This document shows, piece by piece, positions 45,501 through 53,440 of a DNA stretch of 64,000 nucleotides (positions are counted from its first letter, which is position 1; each line of letters opens with the position of its first letter). The notes below the pieces were generated by a model. The model saw nothing but the letters and a program-made list of their open reading frames with translations, was not told where the DNA came from and made no database searches. Origin of the DNA: Acidithiobacillus sp. HP-2 (GTDB lineage: Bacteria; Pseudomonadota; Gammaproteobacteria; Acidithiobacillales; Acidithiobacillaceae). The stretch is from NCBI RefSeq assembly GCF_015100155.1, contig NZ_JACKZA010000004.1, forward strand, positions 124,001-188,000. Direction: 5' to 3'. A program made the position numbers and the translations under genes.

Positions 45501-45645
45501 TGGTGACGGTGACGACGGTGTTGACCAGGGCCGGATATTCCCGGACGGTCATCATGGTGTAGGCATGGAGACCCAGCAGGAAAATCACCAGACTCAACGC
45601 CGTGGCGAGTACCGGGCGACGAACAAAAATATCCGTAAATTTCAT
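42559..45645 (-). CDS. RND efflux permease, HAE1 family (AcrB/MexB-like)
   Basis: A 1028-residue inner-membrane pump with 12 helices and two large periplasmic loops. VIFLLGLHAYTMMTVREYP is the first helix, the charged relay residues lie in VLAIGLVVDDAIIVVENVHRH, and GLIAKQGILIVQFANEIQR lies in the C-terminal half. It takes up drugs or lipophilic compounds from the periplasm and outer leaflet, driven by protons. The last gene of a three-gene operon with an adaptor and an outer-membrane factor upstream; the adaptor ends 9 bp before it. Confidence 0.93.
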   Translation of the reverse strand: MKFTDIFVRRPVLATALSLVIFLLGLHAYTMMTVREYPALVNTVVTVTTAYPGASPSTVQGFITARLEKVIASAPDINYMTSNSAEGSSTITVYMKLNYSPSAAVANIQSKVQQVTDQLPTGSQLPVINVTVGDTTDLMYIAFYGDQLSQQQITDYLLRVAQPRLASVHGVGEAQILPPGAGNGNTYAMRVWLNPQKMAALNVTAAQVSQALTANDFISAVGRTRGKTVQDTIVATTSLHNVSEFRDLVIKQSGNTLIRLKDVAHVELGAQNYDSQAFYDGKPAAFIGIQESPSANSLDVAAGVKSSLAKLKKSLPPGMHEEIPYDASAFIKASIDEVLMTIGITLAVVVLVIFLFLGSFRAVVIPAVAIPLSIVGAGLIMWSMGFTINLLTLLAVVLAIGLVVDDAIIVVENVHRHIDEGKSPFDAALLTGRELGGPIIVMSTTLIAVFAPIGFMGGLTGSLFGEFAFTLVAAVLISMIVALTLSPMLSSKVLKPTKEHGFEHFIDQRFVGLRRFYDRILHGVLNFVPVVMLFAIVVFGSIYFLFSTSKSELAPQEDQGIIFNAGTGGPTITPDRLAHYGKQILKVFNNYPEKKATFMVTGISVGSGGGTNSLFAGMRLTNWSDRSVTAMQIQPKLQQQLQSVPGLQVASFLPPPLPGSAGGLPVQFVLQSPGSYDKMDQVADQVIAKAYQSGMFFYVTKDLRIDNPELVLKIHRNIAANLGLTMAEIAQDLQPLLGGNYVNRFDMQGRSYKVIPQVPDKFRTDPEALKDYYIATATGQMVPLSTVVSIETKVEPQFLPQFQQLNSVTIQAVPKPGVTMGQSLDFFRSTAEKIMPKDFSVNYASQSREYMQESGGLLTTFALAIILIYLLLAAQFESFRDPLIVLITVPMSISGALIFVSLGLASINIYTEVGLITLIGLIAKQGILIVQFANEIQRHEGLGKREAVEKASSIRLRPILMTTGAMVLGVLPLLLMNGPGAVSRFQMGLVIFTGLGIGALFSLFVVPAMYMVLAKNLRGSETPAEPAS

Positions 45646-45654
45646 GAGCTAGCC

Positions 45655-46740
45655 TTACGCGTCGTGACTGATGGTAACAAGGCTGCCATTGACCAGCTTG
45701 ACCTGACCGGCGGTAACGATTCTGTCGCCTTGCTTCAATCCGGAGAGTATTTCCACCATGCCGTCGCGCTGCTTGCCGGGTTTGATGACCTGTTGCACGG
45801 CGGTTTCCTGGGTTTTGCCATCCTTTTTCTCTTTATGAATGACGTAAACATAATCGCCAAAGGTGTTATAGGAAATGGCAGATACTGGAATGACCAGGAC
45901 TTTTTCAGTGGTATCGCGCACCACCGTCAACTCCCCGAACAGTCCTGGCCGGAGCTGATTTTTGGGATTATCGATGGTGGCTTGTACTTCTATCTGCCGG
46001 GTAGTGCTGTTGACGGCAGAACCCAGAGCCGTCACTTTTCCGGAAAAGGTTTGACCGGGCAGGGCGTCGGTTTGGATCTGCACTGGAGTCCCGGCCTGAA
46101 TATTCTGGAGATCGCTTTGCGGCAACGTGAAGTTGGCGTAGAGCGGGCTCCAGGACTGCAGGTCCACTATTTTGGTGCCGGGAGTCAGATACTGACCCAC
46201 ATTCACCTGGCGGATGCCGAGATAACCACTGAAGGGCGCGCTAATGGTCAGTTTGTTCAGCGTCGCCTGAATATCCTTGATGGCAGCCTGATCCGTCTGA
46301 TAGGTCGCCTGGGCTGAATCCAGCTGGGCCTGGCTGGCGGCCCTGGTGGCGATCAACTCTTTGGTACGCTGCAAATTGCTGGAAGCCAGTCGCAGTTGCG
46401 CCTGATCACTGGCCAGTTGGGCCAATTGCGTAGAGTTGTCAATCTGCACCAGCGGCGTCCCTGCCTGTACATACTGGCCGGAGCGAAAATGAATGGCGGT
46501 CACATTGCCAGCAATCTGGGGCGTAACATCTACACCCTGAACGGCCGCCAGCGAGGCGACGGCGCGCAGTTGCGGGTGCCAGTGGGCAATTTCTGCTGTT
46601 GCGGCACTCACGGTGACTACCGGCTTGGGCATGTGCGCCATCGCTTCGGCAATTTTGCTGTTGACGAAGGCTTTAAACCCAAAAATTCCGCCAAAAACAA
46701 TCAGCAGGCCAATAATGACAATCACAAATGCTTTTTTCAT
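45655..46740 (-). CDS. RND efflux periplasmic adaptor subunit (membrane fusion protein)
   Basis: A 361-residue HlyD/AcrA-type adaptor. It has an N-terminal transmembrane anchor (AFVIVIIGLLIVFGGIFGF), a lipoyl half-motif (GVDVTPQIAGNVTAIHFRSGQYV), a coiled-coil hairpin (around 105-165), the second lipoyl half (ISAPFSGYLGIRQVNVGQYL) and beta-barrel domains. It lacks a lipobox, so it is anchored by its helix. It links the permease to the outer-membrane channel encoded 42 bp upstream. Confidence 0.93.
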   Translation of the reverse strand: MKKAFVIVIIGLLIVFGGIFGFKAFVNSKIAEAMAHMPKPVVTVSAATAEIAHWHPQLRAVASLAAVQGVDVTPQIAGNVTAIHFRSGQYVQAGTPLVQIDNSTQLAQLASDQAQLRLASSNLQRTKELIATRAASQAQLDSAQATYQTDQAAIKDIQATLNKLTISAPFSGYLGIRQVNVGQYLTPGTKIVDLQSWSPLYANFTLPQSDLQNIQAGTPVQIQTDALPGQTFSGKVTALGSAVNSTTRQIEVQATIDNPKNQLRPGLFGELTVVRDTTEKVLVIPVSAISYNTFGDYVYVIHKEKKDGKTQETAVQQVIKPGKQRDGMVEILSGLKQGDRIVTAGQVKLVNGSLVTISHDA

Positions 46741-46782
46741 ATTTCAGTCTCCGCAGAGGATGGCTGCGATCAATAAAAAGGT

Positions 46783-48282
46783 TTAAGAATGGGTAGGCGT
46801 AGTCGTTGACTTCTGATCCGGCTTGTTCCACCAGCCACCCCCCAAAGCCACGAGTAATGCGGCACTATCCTGATAACGCAGGGATTGTGTCTTGATCTCG
46901 GCAATTTTGGCGGTGTTGTACTGGACTTCAGCCGTCAGCAGGGTCAGATAATCACTGGCACCGGCGCGGTAACTGGCCTGCGCCAGTTTGAGTGCTTCCC
47001 GGGAAGCGGACAGCGCCTCACGCTGGGCGGCGAGGGCCTGGGCATCATGCTCCACCGCCCGCAACCCGTTGGCCACCTGATCAAAAGCATTGAGCACGGT
47101 GCTGCGGTAGTTGGCGTAGAGTGCGTCATAGGCAGCATGTGCCTCGGCTTTCTGAGCTTCCAGTTTGCCACCTTCAAACAAAGGCTGGGACATGGACCCG
47201 ACCAGGCTCCAGATGCTGCTGACGGGGTCAAAAAATATGTTGGGATTGCTGGCGGCATTGCCGAATGCGGCGGTCAGTTTGACGGTCGGATAAAACTGCG
47301 CACGCGCTTCCCCTATCTGCGCATTTGCCGCTTTCATCTGCGCCATTACGGCGCGGATATCCGGTCTTTGCTGGAGGAGCTGCGACGGTAAGCTGACGGG
47401 CAGTTTTCCCGGCAGTTTCAGATCGGTCAGTGTAAAATTCTGGCGTTTGGCATTCGCAGGAAATGCCCCAACGAGAATGGCGAGTTCATGGCGATAGACG
47501 GCCAATTGCTGTTCCAGCGGCGGCAGGGTGGCGGCTTCACTGGCCATCTGACTTTTTTGGGTCATGACCGTGCTGTAGTCGATGGCACCGGCACGATACT
47601 GATTTTCGGTCAGTTCCAGCAGCTTTTTTTCGTGGGCGATGATGGCCCTGGTAGCCTGGATTTGTTCTGCGGTAGCCGCTTCATCAATGGCGGTGGTGAC
47701 AATGTTGCCGGTAAGAGTCAGTTTCGCGGCTTCCAACTGCCACTGCTGGTATTTCACCAGCTCTTCGCTGTTGCGATACACCAGTTTATTGACGCCAAAA
47801 ATGTCCGGGTAATAAGACACCCCCAGTGACCCGTTGATCAATGCGTAATGGATACCCCCACTGCCACCAAAAGTGGCGGCGGTGCTTTTGCTGCGATTGG
47901 CCTGCAGGGTACCGGTAACCTGCGGATAAAAAATGCTGGCGTTGGCGCGCGCGGTGGCCTGGGCTTCCCGCATTTGTGCCTGGGCTGCCGCAATGGTCGG
48001 ACTGTTTTTCAGACCCACGCTGATGAGGGTATCCAGAGCTTTGGAGTGGAACAGTTTCCACCATTGTTCATGCAGCTCGGTGCCATACTGGATTTCCTGT
48101 GCTACTCCGGCCATACCGCCGGGCGTAACGGTTTTTACCGGACTTTTGCCCGCCGTATAAGCCATTTTGTCGGAAGGCGCGGGCGGCACCCGTAGCTTGG
48201 GTTCAAAGCTACAGGCTGCCAGGCTGCTGGCAACACCTAGGGCCAAGAGGGCCGCAACGGGTTTGGGTAGTGGTTTGTGCAC
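46783..48282 (-). CDS. Outer-membrane efflux lipoprotein (NodT/OprM family)
   Basis: A 499-residue outer-membrane factor with a lipoprotein signal (LGVASSLAACSFEP, lipobox LAAC, Cys24) and two repeated OEP halves rich in long helices (SPTIAAAQAQMREAQATARAN and ASYRAGASDYLTLLTAEVQY). It forms the trimeric exit channel. The first gene of the operon OMF-adaptor-permease. A promoter with a TetR-type operator lies at 48307-48350, and no regulator gene adjoins it. Confidence 0.92.
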   Translation of the reverse strand: MHKPLPKPVAALLALGVASSLAACSFEPKLRVPPAPSDKMAYTAGKSPVKTVTPGGMAGVAQEIQYGTELHEQWWKLFHSKALDTLISVGLKNSPTIAAAQAQMREAQATARANASIFYPQVTGTLQANRSKSTAATFGGSGGIHYALINGSLGVSYYPDIFGVNKLVYRNSEELVKYQQWQLEAAKLTLTGNIVTTAIDEAATAEQIQATRAIIAHEKKLLELTENQYRAGAIDYSTVMTQKSQMASEAATLPPLEQQLAVYRHELAILVGAFPANAKRQNFTLTDLKLPGKLPVSLPSQLLQQRPDIRAVMAQMKAANAQIGEARAQFYPTVKLTAAFGNAASNPNIFFDPVSSIWSLVGSMSQPLFEGGKLEAQKAEAHAAYDALYANYRSTVLNAFDQVANGLRAVEHDAQALAAQREALSASREALKLAQASYRAGASDYLTLLTAEVQYNTAKIAEIKTQSLRYQDSAALLVALGGGWWNKPDQKSTTTPTHS

Positions 48283-48306
48283 TAAAAATTACCTCTCAGA
48301 GGTCTG

Positions 48307-48350
48307 AACCGACCGGTCAGTATAATGGCTATTATTGGCAATTCTGTCAA
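48307..48350 (-). promoter_or_regulatory. Promoter with TetR-type operator for the RND efflux operon
   Basis: On the minus strand, a perfect TTGACA (48345-48350), a 17-nt spacer and CATTAT (48322-48327) are followed by ATACTGACCGGTCGGTT; the palindrome GACCGGTC lies at 48311-48318. The emrB-like promoter has ATACTGACCG in the same place, but with a longer centre. The two operators are related, not identical. Confidence 0.6.
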
Positions 48351-48526
48351 ACTCAGGCCTGTTCAAGCTATAGAACCATGACGGGCATCCTCTACGGTCA
48401 CCCCTGTCCAGTCATTCAAGCTAAATTGTGGCATGAATATAGAAGGTTACAAAATGCTACAGAACGCTTGATTCTTGCAGAATTTCACCCCATATTAACT
48501 CGGCAACATTTTTATTGGGGGAGCGA

Positions 48527-49333
48527 ATGAATAAAAAATTTTTGGGAACAAGCATCCTGCTTGTCAGTATAGTCACGGCACCATTAGCGTGGGCCGAACC
48601 TTCTGTCACACAGGTGACTCAAGCCATTCAAAGTGGTCATCTGGATCAGGCACAAAGCATGATGCAGGAGGTGCTTGGTACACATCCAAATTCTGCGGAG
48701 GCGCAATACCTGGAGGCGAGAATCCTGGCGCGTCAGGGTAAATGGTCAGAAGCCGCAGTAGCCCTGCAGAAATCTGAACAACTGGCTCCGGCCATGCCTT
48801 TCGTCAAGCCGGAAGTCTTGCAGAAATTCAAAAAATCCGTAAAGAGTCATAGTCAGGCCGTGACCAGGCCGACGACGGAAAAAAAGAGTTCCTGGGGTTC
48901 TGCTTTGGTCTTTTTTCTGGGTCTGATTTTGCTGATTGCGGTGATCTCCATGTTTTTACGGCGGCGTCGGCAGAATGCACAACTGATGTATCGGGGTGGG
49001 CCGACCCCGGGGCCTTTTGGCAGCATGAATGGTGGCTATGGACCCAATGGTCCGGGATATCCTGGCGGCCCGATGGGGGGTGTGCCTCAACAGGGTGGTG
49101 GCTTGGGCTCTAGTCTCGCATCGGGAATTGCTACCGGAGTCGGGGTGGGTGCCGGGCTGGCTGCCGGGCAGGCGCTTGCTGGAAGTTTGTTCGGTGGTCA
49201 CGAGGCTGCCGGAACACAAGCTAACGCATCAGGCAATGACGACCTGGGCCTGACCGATAATTCCTGGGGCAATGACCAGCTAGCCAGTAATGATGATTTC
49301 GGCATGGATGATGGCGGCGATGGCTGGGGCTGA
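48527..49333 (+). CDS. TPR-containing membrane protein with glycine-rich domain, unknown function
   Basis: A 268-residue protein not recognised beyond its parts. A signal peptide (residues 1-24, ending AWA) is followed by two TPR-like helical repeats (VTQAIQSGHLDQAQSMMQEVLGTHP, AQYLEARILARQGKWSEAAVALQK), a basic linker, one transmembrane helix (LVFFLGLILLIAVISMFL) with RRRR on its inner side, a Gly/Pro-rich segment, a Gly/Ala region and an acidic tail rich in Asp. The start is the ATG at 48527 after GGGGGAGCGA. The TPR domain would be periplasmic. A terminator follows at 49356. Confidence 0.75.
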   Translation: MNKKFLGTSILLVSIVTAPLAWAEPSVTQVTQAIQSGHLDQAQSMMQEVLGTHPNSAEAQYLEARILARQGKWSEAAVALQKSEQLAPAMPFVKPEVLQKFKKSVKSHSQAVTRPTTEKKSSWGSALVFFLGLILLIAVISMFLRRRRQNAQLMYRGGPTPGPFGSMNGGYGPNGPGYPGGPMGGVPQQGGGLGSSLASGIATGVGVGAGLAAGQALAGSLFGGHEAAGTQANASGNDDLGLTDNSWGNDQLASNDDFGMDDGGDGWG

Positions 49334-49355
49334 CCCTTTGTTATTTGCTTAAAAG

Positions 49356-49384
49356 AAAGGGCGACTGGATAAGTCGCCCTTTTT
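49356..49384 (+). terminator. Bidirectional Rho-independent terminator
   Basis: Arms AAAGGGCGACT and AGTCGCCCTTT around a 5-nt loop, followed by T residues on the plus strand and by TTTCTTTT on the minus strand. It separates the convergent TPR protein gene and maf. Confidence 0.85.
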
Positions 49385-49443
49385 GCTTCCTGGCTGGTCG
49401 GACCCGCTGCAAGGCATCCCACCCCGATTGTCAGTTTCTGATC

Positions 49444-50022
49444 TCAGGGCAATGCATATCCCCGGCGCCGCAACACTTCGGAAATGCTCAGCAGTGGCAT
49501 TCCCATCAGGGCGTTGGGGTCTGCTCCTTCCATTTTTTCCAGCAGGCTGATCCCCAGACCTTCAGAACGTAAACTTCCAGCACAGTCGAGGGGCTGATCT
49601 TTTTCAATATAGCGGCGAATATCCTCCGGGCTTAGTGCGCGTAAGGTCAGATAATAGGGAACGATGAACTGCTCCGCGCCGCTGGCATCAGCTATGGCAA
49701 CACCATTGAGGTATTCGACCCGACGACCTTGCATCCATTGCAGTTGTTCTTCGGCCCTGGCTGCCGATTCTGGCTTTCCCAGAACCCGACCGGCGCAACA
49801 AGCCATTTGATCAGCGCCGATAACCAATGCTTCAGGGTGGTGGACTAATACGGTGTGGGCTTTGGCCAAAGCCAGACGCGCCACCAGTTGTTCCGGGGTT
49901 TCCTCCGGAAGCGGGCTTTCATCAACCTGGGAAGCTACGCAGCGAAAGGGAATTTGCAGACGCTGCAGCAATGCCTTTCGGTACGGGCTGGTGGAGGCCA
50001 GAATCAGTTCAGGTAGTGACAT
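49444..50022 (-). CDS. Maf family nucleotide pyrophosphatase (YceF type)
   Basis: A 192-residue Maf protein. LILASTSPYRKALLQRL is the N-terminal signature, followed by DESPLPEETPEQLVARLALAKA, VIGADQMACCAGRVLGKP and GSLRSEGLGISLLEKMEGADPNALMGMPL. YceF-type members hydrolyse m7GTP. It lies 12 bp downstream of ppc on the same strand and is separated from the convergent TPR gene by a terminator. Confidence 0.9.
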   Translation of the reverse strand: MSLPELILASTSPYRKALLQRLQIPFRCVASQVDESPLPEETPEQLVARLALAKAHTVLVHHPEALVIGADQMACCAGRVLGKPESAARAEEQLQWMQGRRVEYLNGVAIADASGAEQFIVPYYLTLRALSPEDIRRYIEKDQPLDCAGSLRSEGLGISLLEKMEGADPNALMGMPLLSISEVLRRRGYALP

Positions 50023-50034
50023 GGAACACTTTTC

Positions 50035-52824
50035 TCAGCCGGTATTGCGTTGTCCGGCTGCGATGGCGTTGATGGTGCGCAGCAGGGGATCCAGCCATAT
50101 TTCCCGGAATTCCGGCGGTGCATCATCATTGCGGTAACGGCGGAGCAGGGCGAGCTGAATATGATTCAGGGGTTCCATGTATACGTTACGACGCTGCAAA
50201 GAAAAAGCGAGACCAGGATTATCGGAAAGAAGCTGCTCGGTTCCAGCCATGGCCAGCATTTCTCCAAGGCTCAGCTCAAACTCCCGGCGGATTTTCTGGA
50301 AAACTGACGTGGCGAGCTCCTGATCAAGCGGTAAACCGGCATATTCTCCTGCCAGCGCCATGTCGGTTTTAGACATGGCCATGCTGATGTTGCCCATCAG
50401 GGCGTGGAAAAAAGGCCAGTGCTGATACATGTCCTGAAGAATTTCCAGTCGTTCGGGTTTATCCACCCGCCATTGGGCAATAGCAGAACCCAGCCCGAAC
50501 CATGCCGGAAGAATATGGCGGGACTGTGCCCAGGCAAATATCCACGGAATCGCTCGAATCGAGCCCATGGAGCGGTCACTGCGCTGCCGATGGGAGGGGC
50601 GTGAGCCAATGTTCATGTGCGCTATTTCATTCAGCGGGGTCGCTTCGTAAAAATAATCCAGAAACCCCGGAGTGTTTTCCGTAAGGTCACGATAGGCCTT
50701 TTCGCCCAGATGGGTGAGCTCCGTCATGACCTTGAGATAAGCCGGGTTGTCGGGGGTGGCCGAGCGTACCAGGCCAATGCTGGCTTTGATGAGGCCGGCG
50801 GTGCCGACGGTTAACTCGTATACAGCGGTTTCGAGGTTGGCATATTTGAAGGACAGGACTTCACCCTGTTCAGTGATCTTGATTTGCCCACGAACGGTAT
50901 CAGGCGGTTGCGCCAGAATAGCTTCATAGGTGGGACCCCCACCGCGACCAACGCTGCCGCCACGACCATGAAACACGCGAATTTGGATATTACGTTTGTC
51001 AGCAATGGCGGCCAGGCGCAGCTGGGCCTGATACAGCGACCAACTGGACGATAAAATACCGCCGTCCTTGCAGGAATCGGAGTATCCGAGCATGACCTCC
51101 TGGGTGTTTTCCTGGCTGCTGAGGATTTCGGTATAAACCGGGTTATCGAGCAGCGTGGAAACGACGGCATCCATGCGCTCCAGATCGTGAATGGTCTCAA
51201 ACAGTGGGGTGACGGCAATTTCACTGTAAAGCCCCTGTCGCGACCAGCCTGCCAGCCCGAATTCCTTGGCCAGCACCAGCACTTCAAGAATATGACTGGC
51301 TTCGTGGGTCATGGAAATCACGTAATTTCCAAATCCGGAAGCACTGACTTCGCGACGAAGTTGGGCGATACAGCGAAAAATGGCGCAGGTTTCGGCAGCC
51401 AGTGGCGAAAGTTCAGGATGCTGCTCAACCAGCGGACCGGGACGTTTGAGGGCTTCCGTCAGGGTTGTCAGTCTGGCTTCTTCAGACATTTCAAGGTAAC
51501 CGGCAAAACCCGGGACACCTGCATATAGTTCAGAAATGGTTCGGGAATGCACGGTGGATTCCTGGCGAATATCGAGATTGGCCAGATGAAAACCAAATGT
51601 CTGTACCAGCCAGACTATATCCTGAATATCATGATCAGCGATGTAATCATCATTGTGACCGCGCAAGGAGTCACGGACCAGGAGCAGGTCATCCAGAAAG
51701 GCTTCGGCTGATCCATAAGCCGGGCCAGCGGATTCATTCATGATCTGGCCGTTTTCCAGCTGCCGCAGGCGCAAATCCAGCCGGGTCATCATGTAGCGCA
51801 GCTTGCGGCGGTAGGGTTCACTGGGGAAGCGCTGATCTACCCATTCGGCCAGTTCCGGAAAATCATCGGCGTCGCGTTCCAGAGAGGCGAGCAGGACCGG
51901 CGAAATGCCGCAAAACCGGCTGGAATGCCCCAACAATTGATAAAGCCCGCTAAGCCGTTGCTGATACTCCTTGAGGACCTCGACACTCTGGGTACGCAAG
52001 GCCCAACTGGTGATGGCGGCAGTGACGTTGGGGTTGCCATCCCGATCTCCGCCAATCCATGAACCAAAGCGAATAAACGCGGGAATGTCGATGTCAGTGT
52101 TGGCAAATACCCGTCGAGCAGCACGACGAGCGGCGCGATAGGTCATGGGTACGGCTTTGAACAGGCTGTCGCGAAAGAAGAATAAACCGTTCTCCACTTC
52201 ATCCTGAACCTGGGGTTTATTCGTGCGGACTTCTTCGGTTTCCCAGAGGATCTGGATTTGTGCCCGCAAATTGTCGATGACTTCTTTTTCTTCTTCGTCG
52301 TTCAGGCTGGGGTCATCAAGTGTTTGGCTGACCACGAAAATGCGGCGCAGTCCATGCAGGACCGTGCGTCTTTTGGATTCGGTGGGATGCGCGGTAAAAA
52401 CGGGGAGATATCGGGTTTGATCGAGCAAAAACTGAATCTGCCCGGAGGTGATGCCCTGTTGCTGGAGGGAGCGGAAGGTTTCTTCAAAGGATCCCGTCCA
52501 CAGTCCGTCGCCTTTTTGTAAAAGGCGACGGCGTTGCAGATGCTGGGATTCTTCTTCGGCAATGTTGGCCAGACTGAAATAGGTGTTGAAGGCACGAATT
52601 ACCAGGACCAGATCATCCTGGGGTAAGGCGTCTATGAAGCGGGCAAGCCGTTCCCGTAGGCGGGAATCTTCTTTTTTATGGAGGCGGATATAGCCTTGGC
52701 GAAGCTGTTCCACGGCGTTGAAAACCCGGGTTCCGGCCTGCTCGCGCAAGACTTCACCGAGCAGATTGCCCAGTAATTTCACGCGACTACGGAGCGCCTT
52801 ATCATCGATGGCCGTTTTGTCCAC
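50035..52824 (-). CDS. ppc: Phosphoenolpyruvate carboxylase
   Basis: A 929-residue enzyme carboxylating phosphoenolpyruvate to oxaloacetate, an anaplerotic step needed by an autotroph. The catalytic histidine lies in YLPVFTAHPTESKRRTVL, the glycine-rich loop is FHGRGGSVGRGGGP, and the C-terminal QRRNVYMEPLNHIQLALLRRYR plus the final NTG are typical. It starts with GTG at 52824, with AAGGAGA 9 nt upstream. Confidence 0.96.
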   Translation of the reverse strand: MDKTAIDDKALRSRVKLLGNLLGEVLREQAGTRVFNAVEQLRQGYIRLHKKEDSRLRERLARFIDALPQDDLVLVIRAFNTYFSLANIAEEESQHLQRRRLLQKGDGLWTGSFEETFRSLQQQGITSGQIQFLLDQTRYLPVFTAHPTESKRRTVLHGLRRIFVVSQTLDDPSLNDEEEKEVIDNLRAQIQILWETEEVRTNKPQVQDEVENGLFFFRDSLFKAVPMTYRAARRAARRVFANTDIDIPAFIRFGSWIGGDRDGNPNVTAAITSWALRTQSVEVLKEYQQRLSGLYQLLGHSSRFCGISPVLLASLERDADDFPELAEWVDQRFPSEPYRRKLRYMMTRLDLRLRQLENGQIMNESAGPAYGSAEAFLDDLLLVRDSLRGHNDDYIADHDIQDIVWLVQTFGFHLANLDIRQESTVHSRTISELYAGVPGFAGYLEMSEEARLTTLTEALKRPGPLVEQHPELSPLAAETCAIFRCIAQLRREVSASGFGNYVISMTHEASHILEVLVLAKEFGLAGWSRQGLYSEIAVTPLFETIHDLERMDAVVSTLLDNPVYTEILSSQENTQEVMLGYSDSCKDGGILSSSWSLYQAQLRLAAIADKRNIQIRVFHGRGGSVGRGGGPTYEAILAQPPDTVRGQIKITEQGEVLSFKYANLETAVYELTVGTAGLIKASIGLVRSATPDNPAYLKVMTELTHLGEKAYRDLTENTPGFLDYFYEATPLNEIAHMNIGSRPSHRQRSDRSMGSIRAIPWIFAWAQSRHILPAWFGLGSAIAQWRVDKPERLEILQDMYQHWPFFHALMGNISMAMSKTDMALAGEYAGLPLDQELATSVFQKIRREFELSLGEMLAMAGTEQLLSDNPGLAFSLQRRNVYMEPLNHIQLALLRRYRNDDAPPEFREIWLDPLLRTINAIAAGQRNTG

Positions 52825-53111
52825 TAATTGCTTCTCCTTGAATTTAGGAACCTTCCACCGTCATGACTATCCGGATGACAGGCAGGTTTCGATTCTAAGC
52901 TAATGGCAAGCAGGCTGCAGGTCAATCATTCACGGCTGGATCGCTGGCCGCAGTCACTTCAGTCCATCATGAATATGAATGAATGAGTGGACCTTATAAG
53001 CATGGCTTTCCCGTCTATTTTGAGCTAGTCTAAGTTCCATGCAGTGAAATCTGTCCCGCAGGCTTTTCACTACCCTAAAAGCGCCATGAAGCATAGTCAA
53101 GGAGATAAAAA

Positions 53112-53381
53112 ATGGCCGGTCAACAAAAAGGACAAATTCTTCAGGATCCTTTTCTTAATTTGCTGCGTAAGGAACACGTTCCCGTCGCCATCTATCTGGT
53201 CAACGGGATCAAGTTGCAGGGATTTGTCGAATCCTTCGATCAGTTCGTTGTTTTGTTGCGGAATAATGTCAGCCAAATGATTTACAAACATGCCATTTCT
53301 ACGGTGGTTCCCGGTCGTGATGTACGCTTGCCTTTGCCTGAGGGCGAAGGTGAGGCGACGGCGACAGAAGAAGAGGCCTGA
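53112..53381 (+). CDS. hfq: RNA chaperone Hfq
   Basis: An 89-residue Sm-like protein: [31 protein letters not shown] is Sm1 and [15 protein letters not shown] is Sm2 with the YKHA motif. The C-terminal tail is short and acidic (ends EEEA). Hfq hexamers pair small RNAs with mRNAs. AAGGAG lies before the ATG. The 287-bp gap from ppc (52825-53111) is divergent promoter DNA without a clear gene. The stop TGA overlaps a possible non-canonical hflX start. Confidence 0.96.
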   Translation: MAGQQKGQILQDPFLNLLRKEHVPVAIYLVNGIKLQGFVESFDQFVVLLRNNVSQMIYKHAISTVVPGRDVRLPLPEGEGEATATEEEA

Positions 53382-53440
53382 TTCTGACCCATAGTGCAGT
53401 TGCAGTAGACGCGCCCCGTGAGCGGGTCCTTCTGGTCCAT

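Noticed and set aside
44686-46317. A 543-codon open frame opposite the RND permease and adaptor
   Set aside because: No domain; the opposite strand encodes clear RND components across the entire stretch.
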